In this document: positions 17,357 through 27,724 of the stretch, piece after piece
How positions within the stretch are numbered: position 1 is the stretch's first letter
Layout of the letters: each line of letters starts with the position of its first letter
Assembly (NCBI RefSeq): GCF_000238355.1
Contig: NZ_AHCA01000011.1
Location: forward strand, 1-64,000
Direction: 5' to 3'
DNA length: 64,000 nt
DNA from: Pseudoalteromonas haloplanktis ATCC 14393
GTDB lineage: Bacteria; Pseudomonadota; Gammaproteobacteria; Enterobacterales; Alteromonadaceae
The notes under the pieces: generated by a model
What the model was told of the DNA's origin: nothing
The model's database searches: none
What the model saw: only the letters and a program-made list of their open reading frames with translations
Made by a program: the position numbers and the translations under genes

Positions 17357-18655
17357 TTACTGACCTTTTACTTCTTTAAGACCTTTGTAAGGTGCTTTAG
17401 CGCCTAATTGCTCTTCGATACGTAGCAATTGGTTATACTTAGCAACACGGTCAGAACGGCTTAATGAACCCGTCTTAATTTGACCTGCCGCAGTACCTAC
17501 AGCTAAATCAGCAATCGTTGCGTCTTCTGTTTCACCAGAGCGATGAGAGATAACAGCTGTAAAGCCTGCATCTTTCGCCATTTTGATTGCAGCTAACGTT
17601 TCAGTTAGTGAACCAATCTGGTTGAATTTAATTAAGATAGAGTTAGCAATACCGTTGTCGATACCGCGCTTTAAGATCTTAGTATTGGTCACGAAAAGGT
17701 CATCACCCACTAACTGAACTTTATCGCCCATTAGTTTAGTTTGATGTGCAAAACCATCCCAATCTGACTCATCAAGACCGTCTTCGATAGAAACGATTGG
17801 GTACTGCTCAGTCAGTTTTTGTAAGAATAAGTTAAATTCTTCAGATGTGAATTGCTTACCTTCACCTTTAAGATCATAGATATTCGCTTCTTTGTCGTAG
17901 AACTCAGATGCAGCACAATCAAGTGCAAGTGTAATATCTTTACCAAGCTCATAACCTGCGTTAGCAACCGCTACTTTAATTGCAGCAAGTGCAGCTTCAT
18001 TTGACTCAAGGTTTGGTGCAAAACCACCTTCGTCACCCACTGCTGTTGAGTGGCCATCAGCTTTCAATACTTTTGCAAGGCTGTGGAACACTTCAGCACC
18101 CATGCGTAGTGCTTCACGGAAGTTAGCAGCGCCAACTGGTTGGATCATAAACTCTTGAATATCAACTGAGTTATCAGCATGCTCACCACCATTGATGATG
18201 TTCATCATTGGTAATGGCATAGAGTAAACGCCTGGCGTACCGTTTAGGTCTGCGATGTGCTCATAAAGCTCTACTTTTTTAGATTGAGCAGCGGCTTTTG
18301 CAGTTGCAAGTGAAACAGCTAGTATTGCGTTGGCACCTAATTTTTCTTTATTTTCAGTACCATCTAAATCTAACATGATTTGGTCAACCGTGCTCTGCTC
18401 TAATGCACTTTGGCCTTCTAGCGCGCTATTGATTTCATTATTAATAAAACCAACCGCTTTTAATACACCTTTACCTAAATAACGTGCTTTATCACCATCA
18501 CGTAATTCTAGTGCTTCGCGAGTACCTGTTGATGCACCAGAAGGTGCAGCAGCGCGGCCCCATGAACCGTCAGCTAAATGTACATCAGCTTCTACAGTTG
18601 GGTTACCACGCGAGTCCATAATTTCGCGACCGATCACTTTTACGATATTTGACAT
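17357..18655 (-). CDS. eno: Enolase
   Basis: A 432-residue glycolytic enzyme that interconverts 2-phosphoglycerate and PEP, and is also a component of the RNA degradosome in related bacteria. Family motifs include SVDIQEFMIQPVGA, GDEGGFAPN, the metal ligands in ALDCAAS, SIEDGLDE and GDDLFVTN, and the signature ILIKFNQIGSLTET. Length is standard. AGGAA precedes the ATG. It follows pyrG as in E. coli, with a strong hairpin between them. Confidence 0.97.
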   Translation of the reverse strand: MSNIVKVIGREIMDSRGNPTVEADVHLADGSWGRAAAPSGASTGTREALELRDGDKARYLGKGVLKAVGFINNEINSALEGQSALEQSTVDQIMLDLDGTENKEKLGANAILAVSLATAKAAAQSKKVELYEHIADLNGTPGVYSMPLPMMNIINGGEHADNSVDIQEFMIQPVGAANFREALRMGAEVFHSLAKVLKADGHSTAVGDEGGFAPNLESNEAALAAIKVAVANAGYELGKDITLALDCAASEFYDKEANIYDLKGEGKQFTSEEFNLFLQKLTEQYPIVSIEDGLDESDWDGFAHQTKLMGDKVQLVGDDLFVTNTKILKRGIDNGIANSILIKFNQIGSLTETLAAIKMAKDAGFTAVISHRSGETEDATIADLAVGTAAGQIKTGSLSRSDRVAKYNQLLRIEEQLGAKAPYKGLKEVKGQ

Positions 18656-18731
18656 CTTGTTTCCTCTTTTCCCAAAATGGTGAGTTTACCGACTTTATTA
18701 ATTTTCCTTAATGCCATCGGTTTTAAAAACA

Positions 18732-18760
18732 AATAAGCCGTGCATAGTGCACGGCTTATT
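18732..18760 (-). terminator. Hairpin between pyrG and eno
   Basis: A perfect 13-bp stem, AATAAGCCGTGCA (18732-18744) with TGCACGGCTTATT (18748-18760), loop TAG, immediately after the pyrG stop. On the minus strand it is followed by TGTTTTTAAAA. It probably ends most pyrG transcripts and gives eno an independent 5' end. Confidence 0.7.
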
Positions 18761-18764
18761 CACA

Positions 18765-20399
18765 TTATGATGACGCTTTTTGATGAGTATGAGCAGCTGC
18801 AACAAACCCTTCAAATAACGGGTGACCATCACGTGGTGTTGACGTGAATTCCGGATGGAATTGCGCGGCAATAAACCAAGGGTGATCTTTATTTTCGATA
18901 ATTTCTACTAGCTTTTTATCTTCAGATAAACCAGTGAAACTCAAACCAGCTTGTTCAAGCTGTTCAACAAAGTTGTTATTTACTTCGTAACGATGACGAT
19001 GACGTTCAACAATTTCATCACTGCCATAAACTTCGTGTACTTTAGAGCCTGGAGTTAAATGACACTTCTGTGCGCCTAAACGCATCGTGCCACCTAAATC
19101 TGATGCTTCATCACGTATTTCAATGTTACCGTCAGCATCTAACCATTCAGTAATTAGGCCAACAACTGGTGCAGACGATTTTGCGTTAAACTCAGTTGAG
19201 TTTGCATCGCTAAGACCTGCCACGTTACGCGCGTATTCAATTAACGCAACTTGCATCCCTAAACAAATACCAAGGTAAGGAACTTTATTCTCACGAGCAT
19301 ATTGCGCCGCTAAAATCTTACCTTCAACACCACGGCCACCAAAGCCGCCTGGTACTAAAATAGCATCAAGGTGAGCTAGTAGTTCGGTACCTTTGCTTTC
19401 AATATCTTGTGAATCAACATATTCAATGTTTACTGTTAAACGATTTTTAAGACCTGCATGTTTAAGTGCTTCGTTTACAGATTTATAAGCATCTGGTAAT
19501 TCAATGTATTTTCCAACCATACCAATGGTCACTTCACCCGTAGGGTTTGACTCTTGATATAATACTTGTTCCCACTCTACTAAGTCTGCTTCTGGGCATT
19601 CTAAGTGGAAACGACGGCATACAAAGTTATCAAGCTCTTGTGACTTTAATAGCGCAGGAATTTTATAAATGCTGTCTACATCTGGTAATGAAATAACCGC
19701 TTTTTCTTCAACGTTAGTGAAAAGTGCAATCTTCGCACGTTCGTTGTTTGGCAGTTTACGATCAGAACGACAAATAAGAATATCTGGCTGAATACCAATT
19801 GAGCGTAATTCTTTTACAGAATGCTGAGTTGGTTTAGTTTTCACTTCACCCGCAGGGCCTAAGAATGGCACTAAGGTTAAGTGAATAAACAATGCGCGCT
19901 CACGGCCGATTTCTGTGCCAAGCTGACGAATTGCTTCTAAGAATGGTTGTGACTCAATATCACCAACCGTGCCACCAATTTCAACGATTGCCACATCGTG
20001 GCCTTCAGCACCGTCATATACGCGTTGCTTAATATCGTTGGTAATATGTGGAATGACCTGAATTGTTGCACCAAGGTACTCACCACGACGCTCACGACGT
20101 AGCACATCTTCATATACACGACCTTGTGTGAAGTTGTTACGGCTTGTCATTTTGGTACGGATGAAACGCTCATAGTGACCTAAATCAAGGTCGGTTTCAG
20201 CACCGTCTTCGGTGACAAATACTTCACCATGTTGAATTGGGCTCATTGTGCCTGGGTCAACGTTGATATAAGGATCCAGCTTTAAAATGGTAACATTTAA
20301 ACCGCGGGCCTCTAAAATAGCTGCCAACGATGCTGCTGCAATACCTTTACCCAACGAGGAAACAACCCCGCCGGTAACGAAGATAAATTTTGTACTCAT
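18765..20399 (-). CDS. pyrG: CTP synthase
   Basis: A 544-residue enzyme that aminates UTP to CTP using glutamine. The N-terminal synthetase domain starts with FIFVTGGVVSSLGKGI and includes the Mg/UTP segment LDPYINVDPGTMSP; the C-terminal class I glutamine amidotransferase has the nucleophile Cys in LGICLGMQ and the His/Glu in FHPEFTS. Length and order (mazG-pyrG-eno) match E. coli. Confidence 0.97.
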   Translation of the reverse strand: MSTKFIFVTGGVVSSLGKGIAAASLAAILEARGLNVTILKLDPYINVDPGTMSPIQHGEVFVTEDGAETDLDLGHYERFIRTKMTSRNNFTQGRVYEDVLRRERRGEYLGATIQVIPHITNDIKQRVYDGAEGHDVAIVEIGGTVGDIESQPFLEAIRQLGTEIGRERALFIHLTLVPFLGPAGEVKTKPTQHSVKELRSIGIQPDILICRSDRKLPNNERAKIALFTNVEEKAVISLPDVDSIYKIPALLKSQELDNFVCRRFHLECPEADLVEWEQVLYQESNPTGEVTIGMVGKYIELPDAYKSVNEALKHAGLKNRLTVNIEYVDSQDIESKGTELLAHLDAILVPGGFGGRGVEGKILAAQYARENKVPYLGICLGMQVALIEYARNVAGLSDANSTEFNAKSSAPVVGLITEWLDADGNIEIRDEASDLGGTMRLGAQKCHLTPGSKVHEVYGSDEIVERHRHRYEVNNNFVEQLEQAGLSFTGLSEDKKLVEIIENKDHPWFIAAQFHPEFTSTPRDGHPLFEGFVAAAHTHQKASS

Positions 20400-20537
20400 G
20401 CGAACCCTAGAATATCAGGAATTAAAAGGAAAAATATAGAATCAAGACGGGGCGAAATTATAGCAAAGGCACTGCCATCAATCCAGTGAAAGTTAGCAAT
20501 TCTCTGCACAAAAAACACACTCAGAGTCCATCCTTAT

Positions 20538-21350
20538 TTACACCTGCTTTTTTATCGCCTCCCATGCATCATCCATTTGTTCTAGGGTGGCCGTGTCAAG
20601 AGACAGCCCATGTGCAGCTAAATATGCTTGCACTTTTTCAAACCGCGCCGAGAACTTATCATTAGCGGCACGCAATAATTGCTCAGGATCACGTTTAATA
20701 TGGCGCGCTACATTAACGGTTGCAAAGAGTAGGTCGCCCACTTCTTCGGCGCTATGTGCCGAGTGCGGATCAACCGCGAGTGCTTCTTTTACTTCACCTA
20801 CTTCTTCGGCCACTTTAGCTAATGCACCATGATAATTTGGCCAATCAAAGCCTAACCCTGCAACTCGCTGTTGAATTTTTTTAGCTTTAGTTAAACTCGG
20901 TAAGTGTAATGGAATATCTTGCCAAAGTGACGAACTAGCAGTTCCTGCTTTCGCTGCTCGCTCTTGCGTTTTAATTGCTTGCCACTGCTCGCTAAGTTGC
21001 TGCTCAGTCAATGCGTGTTGTTGCTTAAATACATGTGGATGTCGCCTTACTAGTTTATCATTTAGCCCCGCCATCACATCATTAAAGTCGAATAAGCCTT
21101 GCTCTTTTGCCAGTTGCGAATAAAAAATGATTTGAAAAAGTAAGTCACCAAGTTCATTTTTAAGCTCTGTTAAGTCATTTTTCTCAATGCAGTCTGCAAC
21201 CTCGTACACCTCTTCTAAGGTATGGGGCACAATTGATTTAAAATCTTGTTTTACATCCCACGGGCAGCCCGTTTCCGGATCACGTAATTTAGCCATAATG
21301 GCTAATAACTCAGTCAGCGTATCTGGTGAGATCTCGATTGTTTGACTCAT
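20538..21350 (-). CDS. mazG: Nucleoside triphosphate pyrophosphohydrolase MazG
   Basis: A 270-residue all-alpha NTP pyrophosphohydrolase. Two MazG domains are visible: the first has CPWDVKQDFKSIVPHTLEEVYEV and ELGDLLFQ, the second KVAEEVGEVKEAL and EEVGDLLFATVN; the Glu/Asp clusters bind Mg. In E. coli MazG modulates ppGpp under starvation, which fits its place 19 bases after relA in the same operon. Confidence 0.95.
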   Translation of the reverse strand: MSQTIEISPDTLTELLAIMAKLRDPETGCPWDVKQDFKSIVPHTLEEVYEVADCIEKNDLTELKNELGDLLFQIIFYSQLAKEQGLFDFNDVMAGLNDKLVRRHPHVFKQQHALTEQQLSEQWQAIKTQERAAKAGTASSSLWQDIPLHLPSLTKAKKIQQRVAGLGFDWPNYHGALAKVAEEVGEVKEALAVDPHSAHSAEEVGDLLFATVNVARHIKRDPEQLLRAANDKFSARFEKVQAYLAAHGLSLDTATLEQMDDAWEAIKKQV

Positions 21351-21369
21351 TTACTTACCTACACTCATC

Positions 21370-23526
21370 TTAATGGCTGCGCTTGGCTTCATGTACGCCT
21401 TCGATTTGATCTAACTTTGATAATAATCGGTTAGTACTTGATAAGTCATGCACTTCAACTTGCATAGTAAATAATGCTAGTTGGCGGTCGTCCACAGTTT
21501 CCATGTTCATATTTAAAACATTTACTTTTTCATTGGCGAGTACCGAACTGATATCGCGAATAAGACCGGGCCTGTCGCTGGCTTCAATTTTAATTGCTAA
21601 GGCATATGAGCCGTTAATTTCATCAGACCAGCTCACCGCAATAACTCGCTCCGGATGCTGTGCTTTTAAATTACTGAACGAATCACAATCAACTCTGTGC
21701 ACACCAATCCCACGCCCTTGGGTAATATAACCGATGATCTGTTCACCCGGCACTGGACGACAACACTTAGCCACATGGCTCATTAAACTGCCTACTCCAT
21801 CAACCACAATCCCGTTTTTATCACCACTAGTTTTAGTCGGGTTCTTAAAGCGGATCACCGGCTCATCATCTGAGCGGTCAGTGATAAAGTTCAGTAATTG
21901 ATTTAAGCGCACATCCCCTGCACCAATCGCAACCATCAAGTCATCGAGCTCTTTAAAGTTATAACGCGAAATGGCTGGTTCTAAATGCTTGTAGGTAAGA
22001 TCGAGCTTTTGTAATTCGTTATCAAGGATCTCTTTACCGGCACTGAGATTTTTATCACGGTCAAGTTGTTTAAACCAATGATGTATTTTTGCTCTAGCGC
22101 GCGATGATTTGATATAACCCAGTGATGGGTTTAACCAGTCACGACTCGGATTAGGTTGCTTTTGAGTTAAAATTTCAACCTGATCACCGGTGTGTAGTTG
22201 GTGGGTAAACGGCACAATTTTGCCAAATATCTTTGCTCCAATACACCGGTGACCCACGTTTGAATGAATGTAATAAGCAAAATCCAGCGGTGTAGCACCA
22301 AGCGGTAAATCAAAAATGTCGCCACGGGGAGTAAAAACATATACTCGGTCTTCAACAACTTGATTTTTTAGTTCATCAGCTAAATCGCTGCCATCAACCA
22401 CTTCTTCTTGCCATTGCAGTAATTTACGTAACCAGCTAATTTTTTGCTCATAGCCTGAGCCTCGCCCTGGTAATGCGCCTTCTTTATACATCCAGTGCGC
22501 AGCAACACCAAGCTCTGCATCTTGGTGCATTGCATGAGTACGGATTTGAATTTCAACGGTTTTGCCTTCTGGGCCAAACACCACGGTGTGAATAGATTGA
22601 TAGCCATTTTGTTTAGGGGTGGCAATATAATCATCAAATTCTTTATTGAGGTGGCGCCAATTAGTATGCACGATACCCAAAGCACCGTAACAATCTTGTA
22701 ATTCATCTACCACAATACGCATGGCGCGAATATCAAACAGCTGGTCAAACTCATAATTTTTTTGCGCCATTTTTTTATAAATGCTGTAGATATGTTTTGG
22801 TCGGCCATAAACTTCACCTTTAATGCCTGCTTGAGCAAGTTTACTTTTAACTTGTTCAACCATATCGACCATATAGGCTTCACGACCTAATCGCTTATCA
22901 TCTAATTGCTTGGCAATATTTTTGTAAACATCAGGGTGTAAATAGCGAAACGCTAAATCTTCTAACTCCCACTTTAATTGGCCAATCCCTAAACGGTTAG
23001 CAAGTGGAGCAAAAATATCGGCGGTTTCTTTGGCGGCAATTACACGCTCTTCTTCACTGGCATTCTTAACATCACGTAGATGACACACTTGCTCTGCAAG
23101 TTTGATAACAACAGCACGAACATCTTCAACCATGGCTAATAGCATACGGCGGATATTGTCAACTTGAACAGTGCCTGTACCTTGATGTGCCAAAGTACTA
23201 ATGGTTGCCATTTGTGCCACACCCGTTAATAAGGTTGCTACGTGGTTGCCCATCACATCAGTGACTTTTTCTATATCAATCAGCTCAGCTAAAAAACATG
23301 GCGTAATATACGCAGTAGCTAGGGTGTCTGCATCGAGGTTCATTTCTACCAAAATTTCGACCATTTCCATGGCAATATTTTGTTGTTGATGATTATGCAG
23401 CTCAGCGCAAAGGGCATTCGCCTTCGTTAAAAGCTCGCGTTTTTCTTGCGTTAAGTTCAGTAAACTAAGCCGTGTACTAAAATCACCCTGCTTGTCGTGT
23501 TGGTGTGATTGCCGAGTAGCTACCAT
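21370..23526 (-). CDS. relA: GTP pyrophosphokinase RelA
   Basis: A 718-residue ribosome-associated (p)ppGpp synthetase of the stringent response. The N-terminal pseudo-hydrolase region lacks the HD metal-site residues, as in RelA but not SpoT. The synthetase region has RAMRIVVDE, NGYQSIHT and VEIQIRT. The C-terminal TGS (VYVFTPRGDIFDLPLGATPLDFAYYIH), zinc-finger-like (CCRPVPGEQI) and ACT domains follow. Start supported by GGAGGT upstream. It lies eight bases after rlmD and before mazG, the E. coli order. Confidence 0.96.
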   Translation of the reverse strand: MVATRQSHQHDKQGDFSTRLSLLNLTQEKRELLTKANALCAELHNHQQQNIAMEMVEILVEMNLDADTLATAYITPCFLAELIDIEKVTDVMGNHVATLLTGVAQMATISTLAHQGTGTVQVDNIRRMLLAMVEDVRAVVIKLAEQVCHLRDVKNASEEERVIAAKETADIFAPLANRLGIGQLKWELEDLAFRYLHPDVYKNIAKQLDDKRLGREAYMVDMVEQVKSKLAQAGIKGEVYGRPKHIYSIYKKMAQKNYEFDQLFDIRAMRIVVDELQDCYGALGIVHTNWRHLNKEFDDYIATPKQNGYQSIHTVVFGPEGKTVEIQIRTHAMHQDAELGVAAHWMYKEGALPGRGSGYEQKISWLRKLLQWQEEVVDGSDLADELKNQVVEDRVYVFTPRGDIFDLPLGATPLDFAYYIHSNVGHRCIGAKIFGKIVPFTHQLHTGDQVEILTQKQPNPSRDWLNPSLGYIKSSRARAKIHHWFKQLDRDKNLSAGKEILDNELQKLDLTYKHLEPAISRYNFKELDDLMVAIGAGDVRLNQLLNFITDRSDDEPVIRFKNPTKTSGDKNGIVVDGVGSLMSHVAKCCRPVPGEQIIGYITQGRGIGVHRVDCDSFSNLKAQHPERVIAVSWSDEINGSYALAIKIEASDRPGLIRDISSVLANEKVNVLNMNMETVDDRQLALFTMQVEVHDLSSTNRLLSKLDQIEGVHEAKRSH

Positions 23527-23534
23527 AATGCGCT

Positions 23535-24860
23535 CTACCTCCTTTGAAATAACGCCATTGTTTCAATATGCCCAGTATGCGGAAACATATTCATTAGCCC
23601 AATTTTTTCAAGTGAAAATCTAGCTTGCGTAATAATTGCACTGTCACGGGCTAAAGTCACAGGATCGCAAGAGACATATAAAATCGTTTTAAATTGCTCA
23701 AGAGGCAGTTGCTCTAAAATAGCGAATGCACCTGTACGTGATGGATCGAGTACTAAAATATCCAACTCTGTACTAAACCACGGTGCTTGCTGCATGTTTT
23801 GTGTTAAATCAAAACAATGAAAATGAGCGTTGGCTATATGGTTAGTTTGCGCATTTTGCGTCGCCATTGCAACCGCAGAAGCCACTCCTTCGACCCCAAC
23901 CACACTTTTTGCGTACTTTGCCAGCGCTAATGAGAAATTACCGATACCGCAAAATAGATCGAGTACTTGCTCCTTTACACTTAAGTTAAGCCAATCAACT
24001 GCTTGAGATAACATGGCCTGATTAACCTGCGCATTAACCTGAATAAAGTTTTCTAAACCAAATTCAAACTTTAAACCAAGCTCAGCTAACTGATAAAATG
24101 GCATGGGTAAATGTCCATGGTGAATTTGCTGGGTTTCCCCCTGCCATATAATCTGCCATTGATGACTCAACCCAAGTTGCTCAATTGTATTTTTTAATTT
24201 ATCACTGATGGTTTTAGTATGGCGTATAACTACAAAGTTTTGTTCGTCTGCCTGGCATAATTGAAGATGACTCACACTTCGCAGCTCGCTATGTAGATTT
24301 AATACCTCATCAAAAACAGTAAAAATAGCCGAAAAAGCATCGCTTAGTACCGCACAGTGCTGCACACTGACAATTTGCTTGGAGCCTTGCGCCCGATACC
24401 CAACACGCATTTTTTTTGCAGTTTTATCGTACATTACCGCCAAACGTGCACTGCGGCGGTAATGTGTTGACTCGCTCAATAACGGATCTTGCCAGTTCAA
24501 TGTATTAAGTTTTGCGAACTTGGCAAACAATTGGCTCACTGCCAATTGCTTTTCTACTAATTGTTGATCAAGACGCAAATGCTGCAGTTGGCAGCCTCCA
24601 CATTGTTGGTAGTACTCACAAAATGGTTTTACTCTCGCATCACTAGCTTGTTCAACTTTTACTGTTTTAGCAGCACTATAACGGGCTTTATCTTCAATTA
24701 ATTTGGCTTTCACCGTTTCGCCTGTAAGTGCCCCATTCACAAAACACACTTTATTATTGTGTTTAGCAATGCCCCGACCTTGATGATCCATGCCGGTAAC
24801 GGCCAACGTTAACGACTGCCCTGAAAGGGTTTTCTTTTTTGCTTGGAAAAACTGCGCCAT
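23535..24860 (-). CDS. rlmD: 23S rRNA m5U1939 methyltransferase RlmD
   Basis: A 441-residue SAM-dependent rRNA methyltransferase. An N-terminal TRAM domain (to about residue 65) is followed by an iron-sulfur cluster region with CEYYQQCGGCQLQH, the SAM-binding VLDLFCGIGNFSLALA and the catalytic Cys in VSCDPVTLARD. AGGTG precedes the ATG. It is divergent from barA and upstream of relA, matching E. coli. Confidence 0.95.
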   Translation of the reverse strand: MAQFFQAKKKTLSGQSLTLAVTGMDHQGRGIAKHNNKVCFVNGALTGETVKAKLIEDKARYSAAKTVKVEQASDARVKPFCEYYQQCGGCQLQHLRLDQQLVEKQLAVSQLFAKFAKLNTLNWQDPLLSESTHYRRSARLAVMYDKTAKKMRVGYRAQGSKQIVSVQHCAVLSDAFSAIFTVFDEVLNLHSELRSVSHLQLCQADEQNFVVIRHTKTISDKLKNTIEQLGLSHQWQIIWQGETQQIHHGHLPMPFYQLAELGLKFEFGLENFIQVNAQVNQAMLSQAVDWLNLSVKEQVLDLFCGIGNFSLALAKYAKSVVGVEGVASAVAMATQNAQTNHIANAHFHCFDLTQNMQQAPWFSTELDILVLDPSRTGAFAILEQLPLEQFKTILYVSCDPVTLARDSAIITQARFSLEKIGLMNMFPHTGHIETMALFQRR

Positions 24861-24958
24861 CGGGCAACACCTTAAATATTGATTCTACGAGGGTGATTGA
24901 TTACTAGCTTATAAGTATATACTCTTTAACTAACTAATAATGATAACAACGTTCACTT

Positions 24959-27724
24959 ATGACTAAACTTGGTTTGCGCGACTCAGTTTTAACGCTAACA
25001 CTCATTCCCACAGTGATTATTGGATTACTCCTTGGCGGCTATTTTACAATAAATCGTTACATTGAGCTTGATGAAATTTTATATCAGCAAGGCACGACAA
25101 TTTCCGAGCCACTTTCAATCGCCATTGAACAACCACTCTTAGCAAAAAATAAACAGCTACTAAACCGTTTGATCAGTCATGCCCATAATAAGCACTCCCC
25201 GGCAATTAAAACGATCGCTATTTTTGACGAGCACAATGAACTGGTATTAACCAGTAACTATCATCGTGACTTTGATGATCTAATGCATACCGAACAGTTA
25301 CAAATGGGCAAAAGCACTAAAGTTGTCACCAGCAATCACCTTATTACTTTTTTCACACCAATCATCAACCACTCAACCCCAGATGCACAGTGGAACAACG
25401 CCGCCTTTCAGACATCTTTGGGGACTGTGGTAATTCAGCTCAATAAAGATCAAGCTATAATAGGCCAGCAGCAAGCATTGTTGATCAGCGGCATCGTGAT
25501 CATTTTAGCCTTAGTATTAGCAGCTATTCTTGCCATTAGGCTTAGCCACATGTTTATGCACCCTTTAAATAAGTTAGTACTTGCTACCGACAAATTAATT
25601 GAAGGGAAAAGAGATACCGGGCTCACAGTGCCGATGATGGGAGAGTTTGAGTTATTGCGCCAAGGTCTCAACACTATTTCAGACACAATGGTGATGCAAA
25701 AAGATGAAATGCAAAAGCACATTGATCAAGCTACCAGCGATTTACGTGAATCATTAGAACTGTACGAAACACAAAACATTCAGCTTAGTATTGCGAAAAC
25801 CGATGCTCAAGATGCGAACCGAGTAAAGTCTGACTTTTTAGCAAAAATGAGTCACGAACTGCGTACGCCACTCAATGGCGTTATCGGTTTCACCCGACAA
25901 CTTCATAAAACTCCCTTGAATAAACATCAAAAAGACTACCTTGATACCATTGAGCTCTCAGCAAATAGTTTAATGACTATCATTAGTGATATTTTAGATT
26001 TTTCTAAGCTTGAAGCAGGCGCCATGGAACTTGAATCTATTCAGTTTCAGCTGCGCGATACTATAAATGAAGTACTCACTTTACTTGCGCCAAGTGCACA
26101 TGAAAAACAACTTGAGCTATCAATTTATATCAATGCGCAAGTGCCAGATAACATTACTGGCGATCCTACTCGATTTAAACAAGTACTGATCAACCTGATC
26201 AGTAATGCCATAAAATTCACTGAAAAAGGCGCTATAAAAATTGATGTTGGTCACCGCTTACTTGATGAAGAGCGCACATCTATTTTGGTGTCTGTCACTG
26301 ACACAGGTGTCGGTATCCCAATGGATAAACAAGATGCCTTGTTCACTCCATTTGGCCAAGCTGATTCTAGTATTACCCGTAAGTTCGGTGGCACAGGGTT
26401 AGGTCTTATCATTACTAAACACATTGTTGAAAACATGGGCGGCCGTATTACCCTAAATTCGGCGCCAGGCAGTGGCACCTGTTTTACTTTTAATAGCGTA
26501 TTTAGATTACCAAGTCATACTTACACCAGTGATCTACCAAGTAAATCGCTTGCTAATAAACGTATTTTATATCTAGAGCCCCATGAGCATACTCACCATG
26601 CCGTGCTTTCATTACTGAATGAGTGGCAAACTCAAGTTACAGCCTGCTTTGATCAAGAAAGCTTTTTACAAGAGCTCAATAAAGAGTTTAATTACGATAT
26701 TTGTATTATTGGTCACGTCGCTGCTGTTGATGAAATGCAGCGATTAAAAAGCTATATCAAAGCGGTGCGCGAATCAACTGACTACCTGTATTTAATGCTC
26801 AACTCAGTGTCGCATAATATGCGTGAAGCTTATATTGGCTGTGGCGCAGATGCGTGTTTAAGTAAGCCGCTCAATCACCGTAAACTCTGTGAAGTGTTAG
26901 CTGCACCATATCGACTTGATCACCCAGTGCATAATATTGAAGAGAGTGACGAGAAACTATTGCCACTAAAAGTATTAGTTGTTGATGATAACGATGCCAA
27001 TTTAAAGCTAATCTGTACTTTACTCGAAGAGCAAATTGAAATTATTGATACTGCTCACAATGGTTCGCAAGCCTATAGCTTAAGTAAGAGCCATAAATAC
27101 GACATTATTTTTATGGATATTCAGATGCCAATTATGGACGGTATCACCGCCTGTAAATTGATTAGAGAATCATCATTAAACGAAGATACCCCCATTATTG
27201 CAGTTACCGCCCATGCCTTAGCTGGTGAAAAAGAACAGCTCATTAAAGATGGTTTTAAAGGTTACTTAACCAAGCCGATTGATGAGGATATGCTGAAACA
27301 AATTATTAGTGATTACAGCCCACAGTCTCCCCTCAGACGTGACAAAAGTCGTAATGATTTAGTAACTCAAGAGCCGCCATTTACAAGCAGCTCATTAGAT
27401 TGGTCTTTAGCGCTACAACGCGCCGGTGGCAAAAACGAGCTGGCACTAGAAATGCTAAATATGCTGCTGCTGAGCGTGCCTGAAACCTTACGCCTACTTG
27501 ATGAAGCGATTAATAACCAAGATTGTGAACACTTATTGAGTATTATTCATAAGTTTCATGGTGCCTGCTGCTACACAGGCGTTCCTAAATTAAAAGCACT
27601 TGCTGAAGCATTAGAAACCGCATTAAAAGGTGATTGTGATTTAAGCTATATTGAGCCTGAATTATTTGAGCTGCAAGACGAGCTTAATAACCTAATGACC
27701 GATGCGGGCTTAGCTGAGCCTTAA
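24959..27724 (+). CDS. barA: Hybrid sensor histidine kinase BarA
   Basis: A 921-residue membrane kinase that activates UvrY/GacA, which controls the Csr small RNAs and so counteracts CsrA, also encoded in this window. Order of parts: TM1 (about 10-30), periplasmic sensor, TM2 (about 173-193), HAMP, HisKA with H299 in MSHELRTPLNGVIGF, HATPase (ISNAIKFTEKG, GTGLGL), a degenerate receiver (about 530-640), a full receiver with D720 in IIFMDIQMPIMDG, and a C-terminal Hpt domain with HKFHG at 864-868. This is the usual tripartite BarA layout. Its stop overlaps the convergent metallophosphoesterase stop. Confidence 0.95.
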   Translation: MTKLGLRDSVLTLTLIPTVIIGLLLGGYFTINRYIELDEILYQQGTTISEPLSIAIEQPLLAKNKQLLNRLISHAHNKHSPAIKTIAIFDEHNELVLTSNYHRDFDDLMHTEQLQMGKSTKVVTSNHLITFFTPIINHSTPDAQWNNAAFQTSLGTVVIQLNKDQAIIGQQQALLISGIVIILALVLAAILAIRLSHMFMHPLNKLVLATDKLIEGKRDTGLTVPMMGEFELLRQGLNTISDTMVMQKDEMQKHIDQATSDLRESLELYETQNIQLSIAKTDAQDANRVKSDFLAKMSHELRTPLNGVIGFTRQLHKTPLNKHQKDYLDTIELSANSLMTIISDILDFSKLEAGAMELESIQFQLRDTINEVLTLLAPSAHEKQLELSIYINAQVPDNITGDPTRFKQVLINLISNAIKFTEKGAIKIDVGHRLLDEERTSILVSVTDTGVGIPMDKQDALFTPFGQADSSITRKFGGTGLGLIITKHIVENMGGRITLNSAPGSGTCFTFNSVFRLPSHTYTSDLPSKSLANKRILYLEPHEHTHHAVLSLLNEWQTQVTACFDQESFLQELNKEFNYDICIIGHVAAVDEMQRLKSYIKAVRESTDYLYLMLNSVSHNMREAYIGCGADACLSKPLNHRKLCEVLAAPYRLDHPVHNIEESDEKLLPLKVLVVDDNDANLKLICTLLEEQIEIIDTAHNGSQAYSLSKSHKYDIIFMDIQMPIMDGITACKLIRESSLNEDTPIIAVTAHALAGEKEQLIKDGFKGYLTKPIDEDMLKQIISDYSPQSPLRRDKSRNDLVTQEPPFTSSSLDWSLALQRAGGKNELALEMLNMLLLSVPETLRLLDEAINNQDCEHLLSIIHKFHGACCYTGVPKLKALAEALETALKGDCDLSYIEPELFELQDELNNLMTDAGLAEP

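Noticed and set aside
21370..23526. Bifunctional SpoT/Rel enzyme
   Set aside because: The hydrolase HD-motif residues are absent in the N-terminal region and the gene lies in the relA position between rlmD and mazG.
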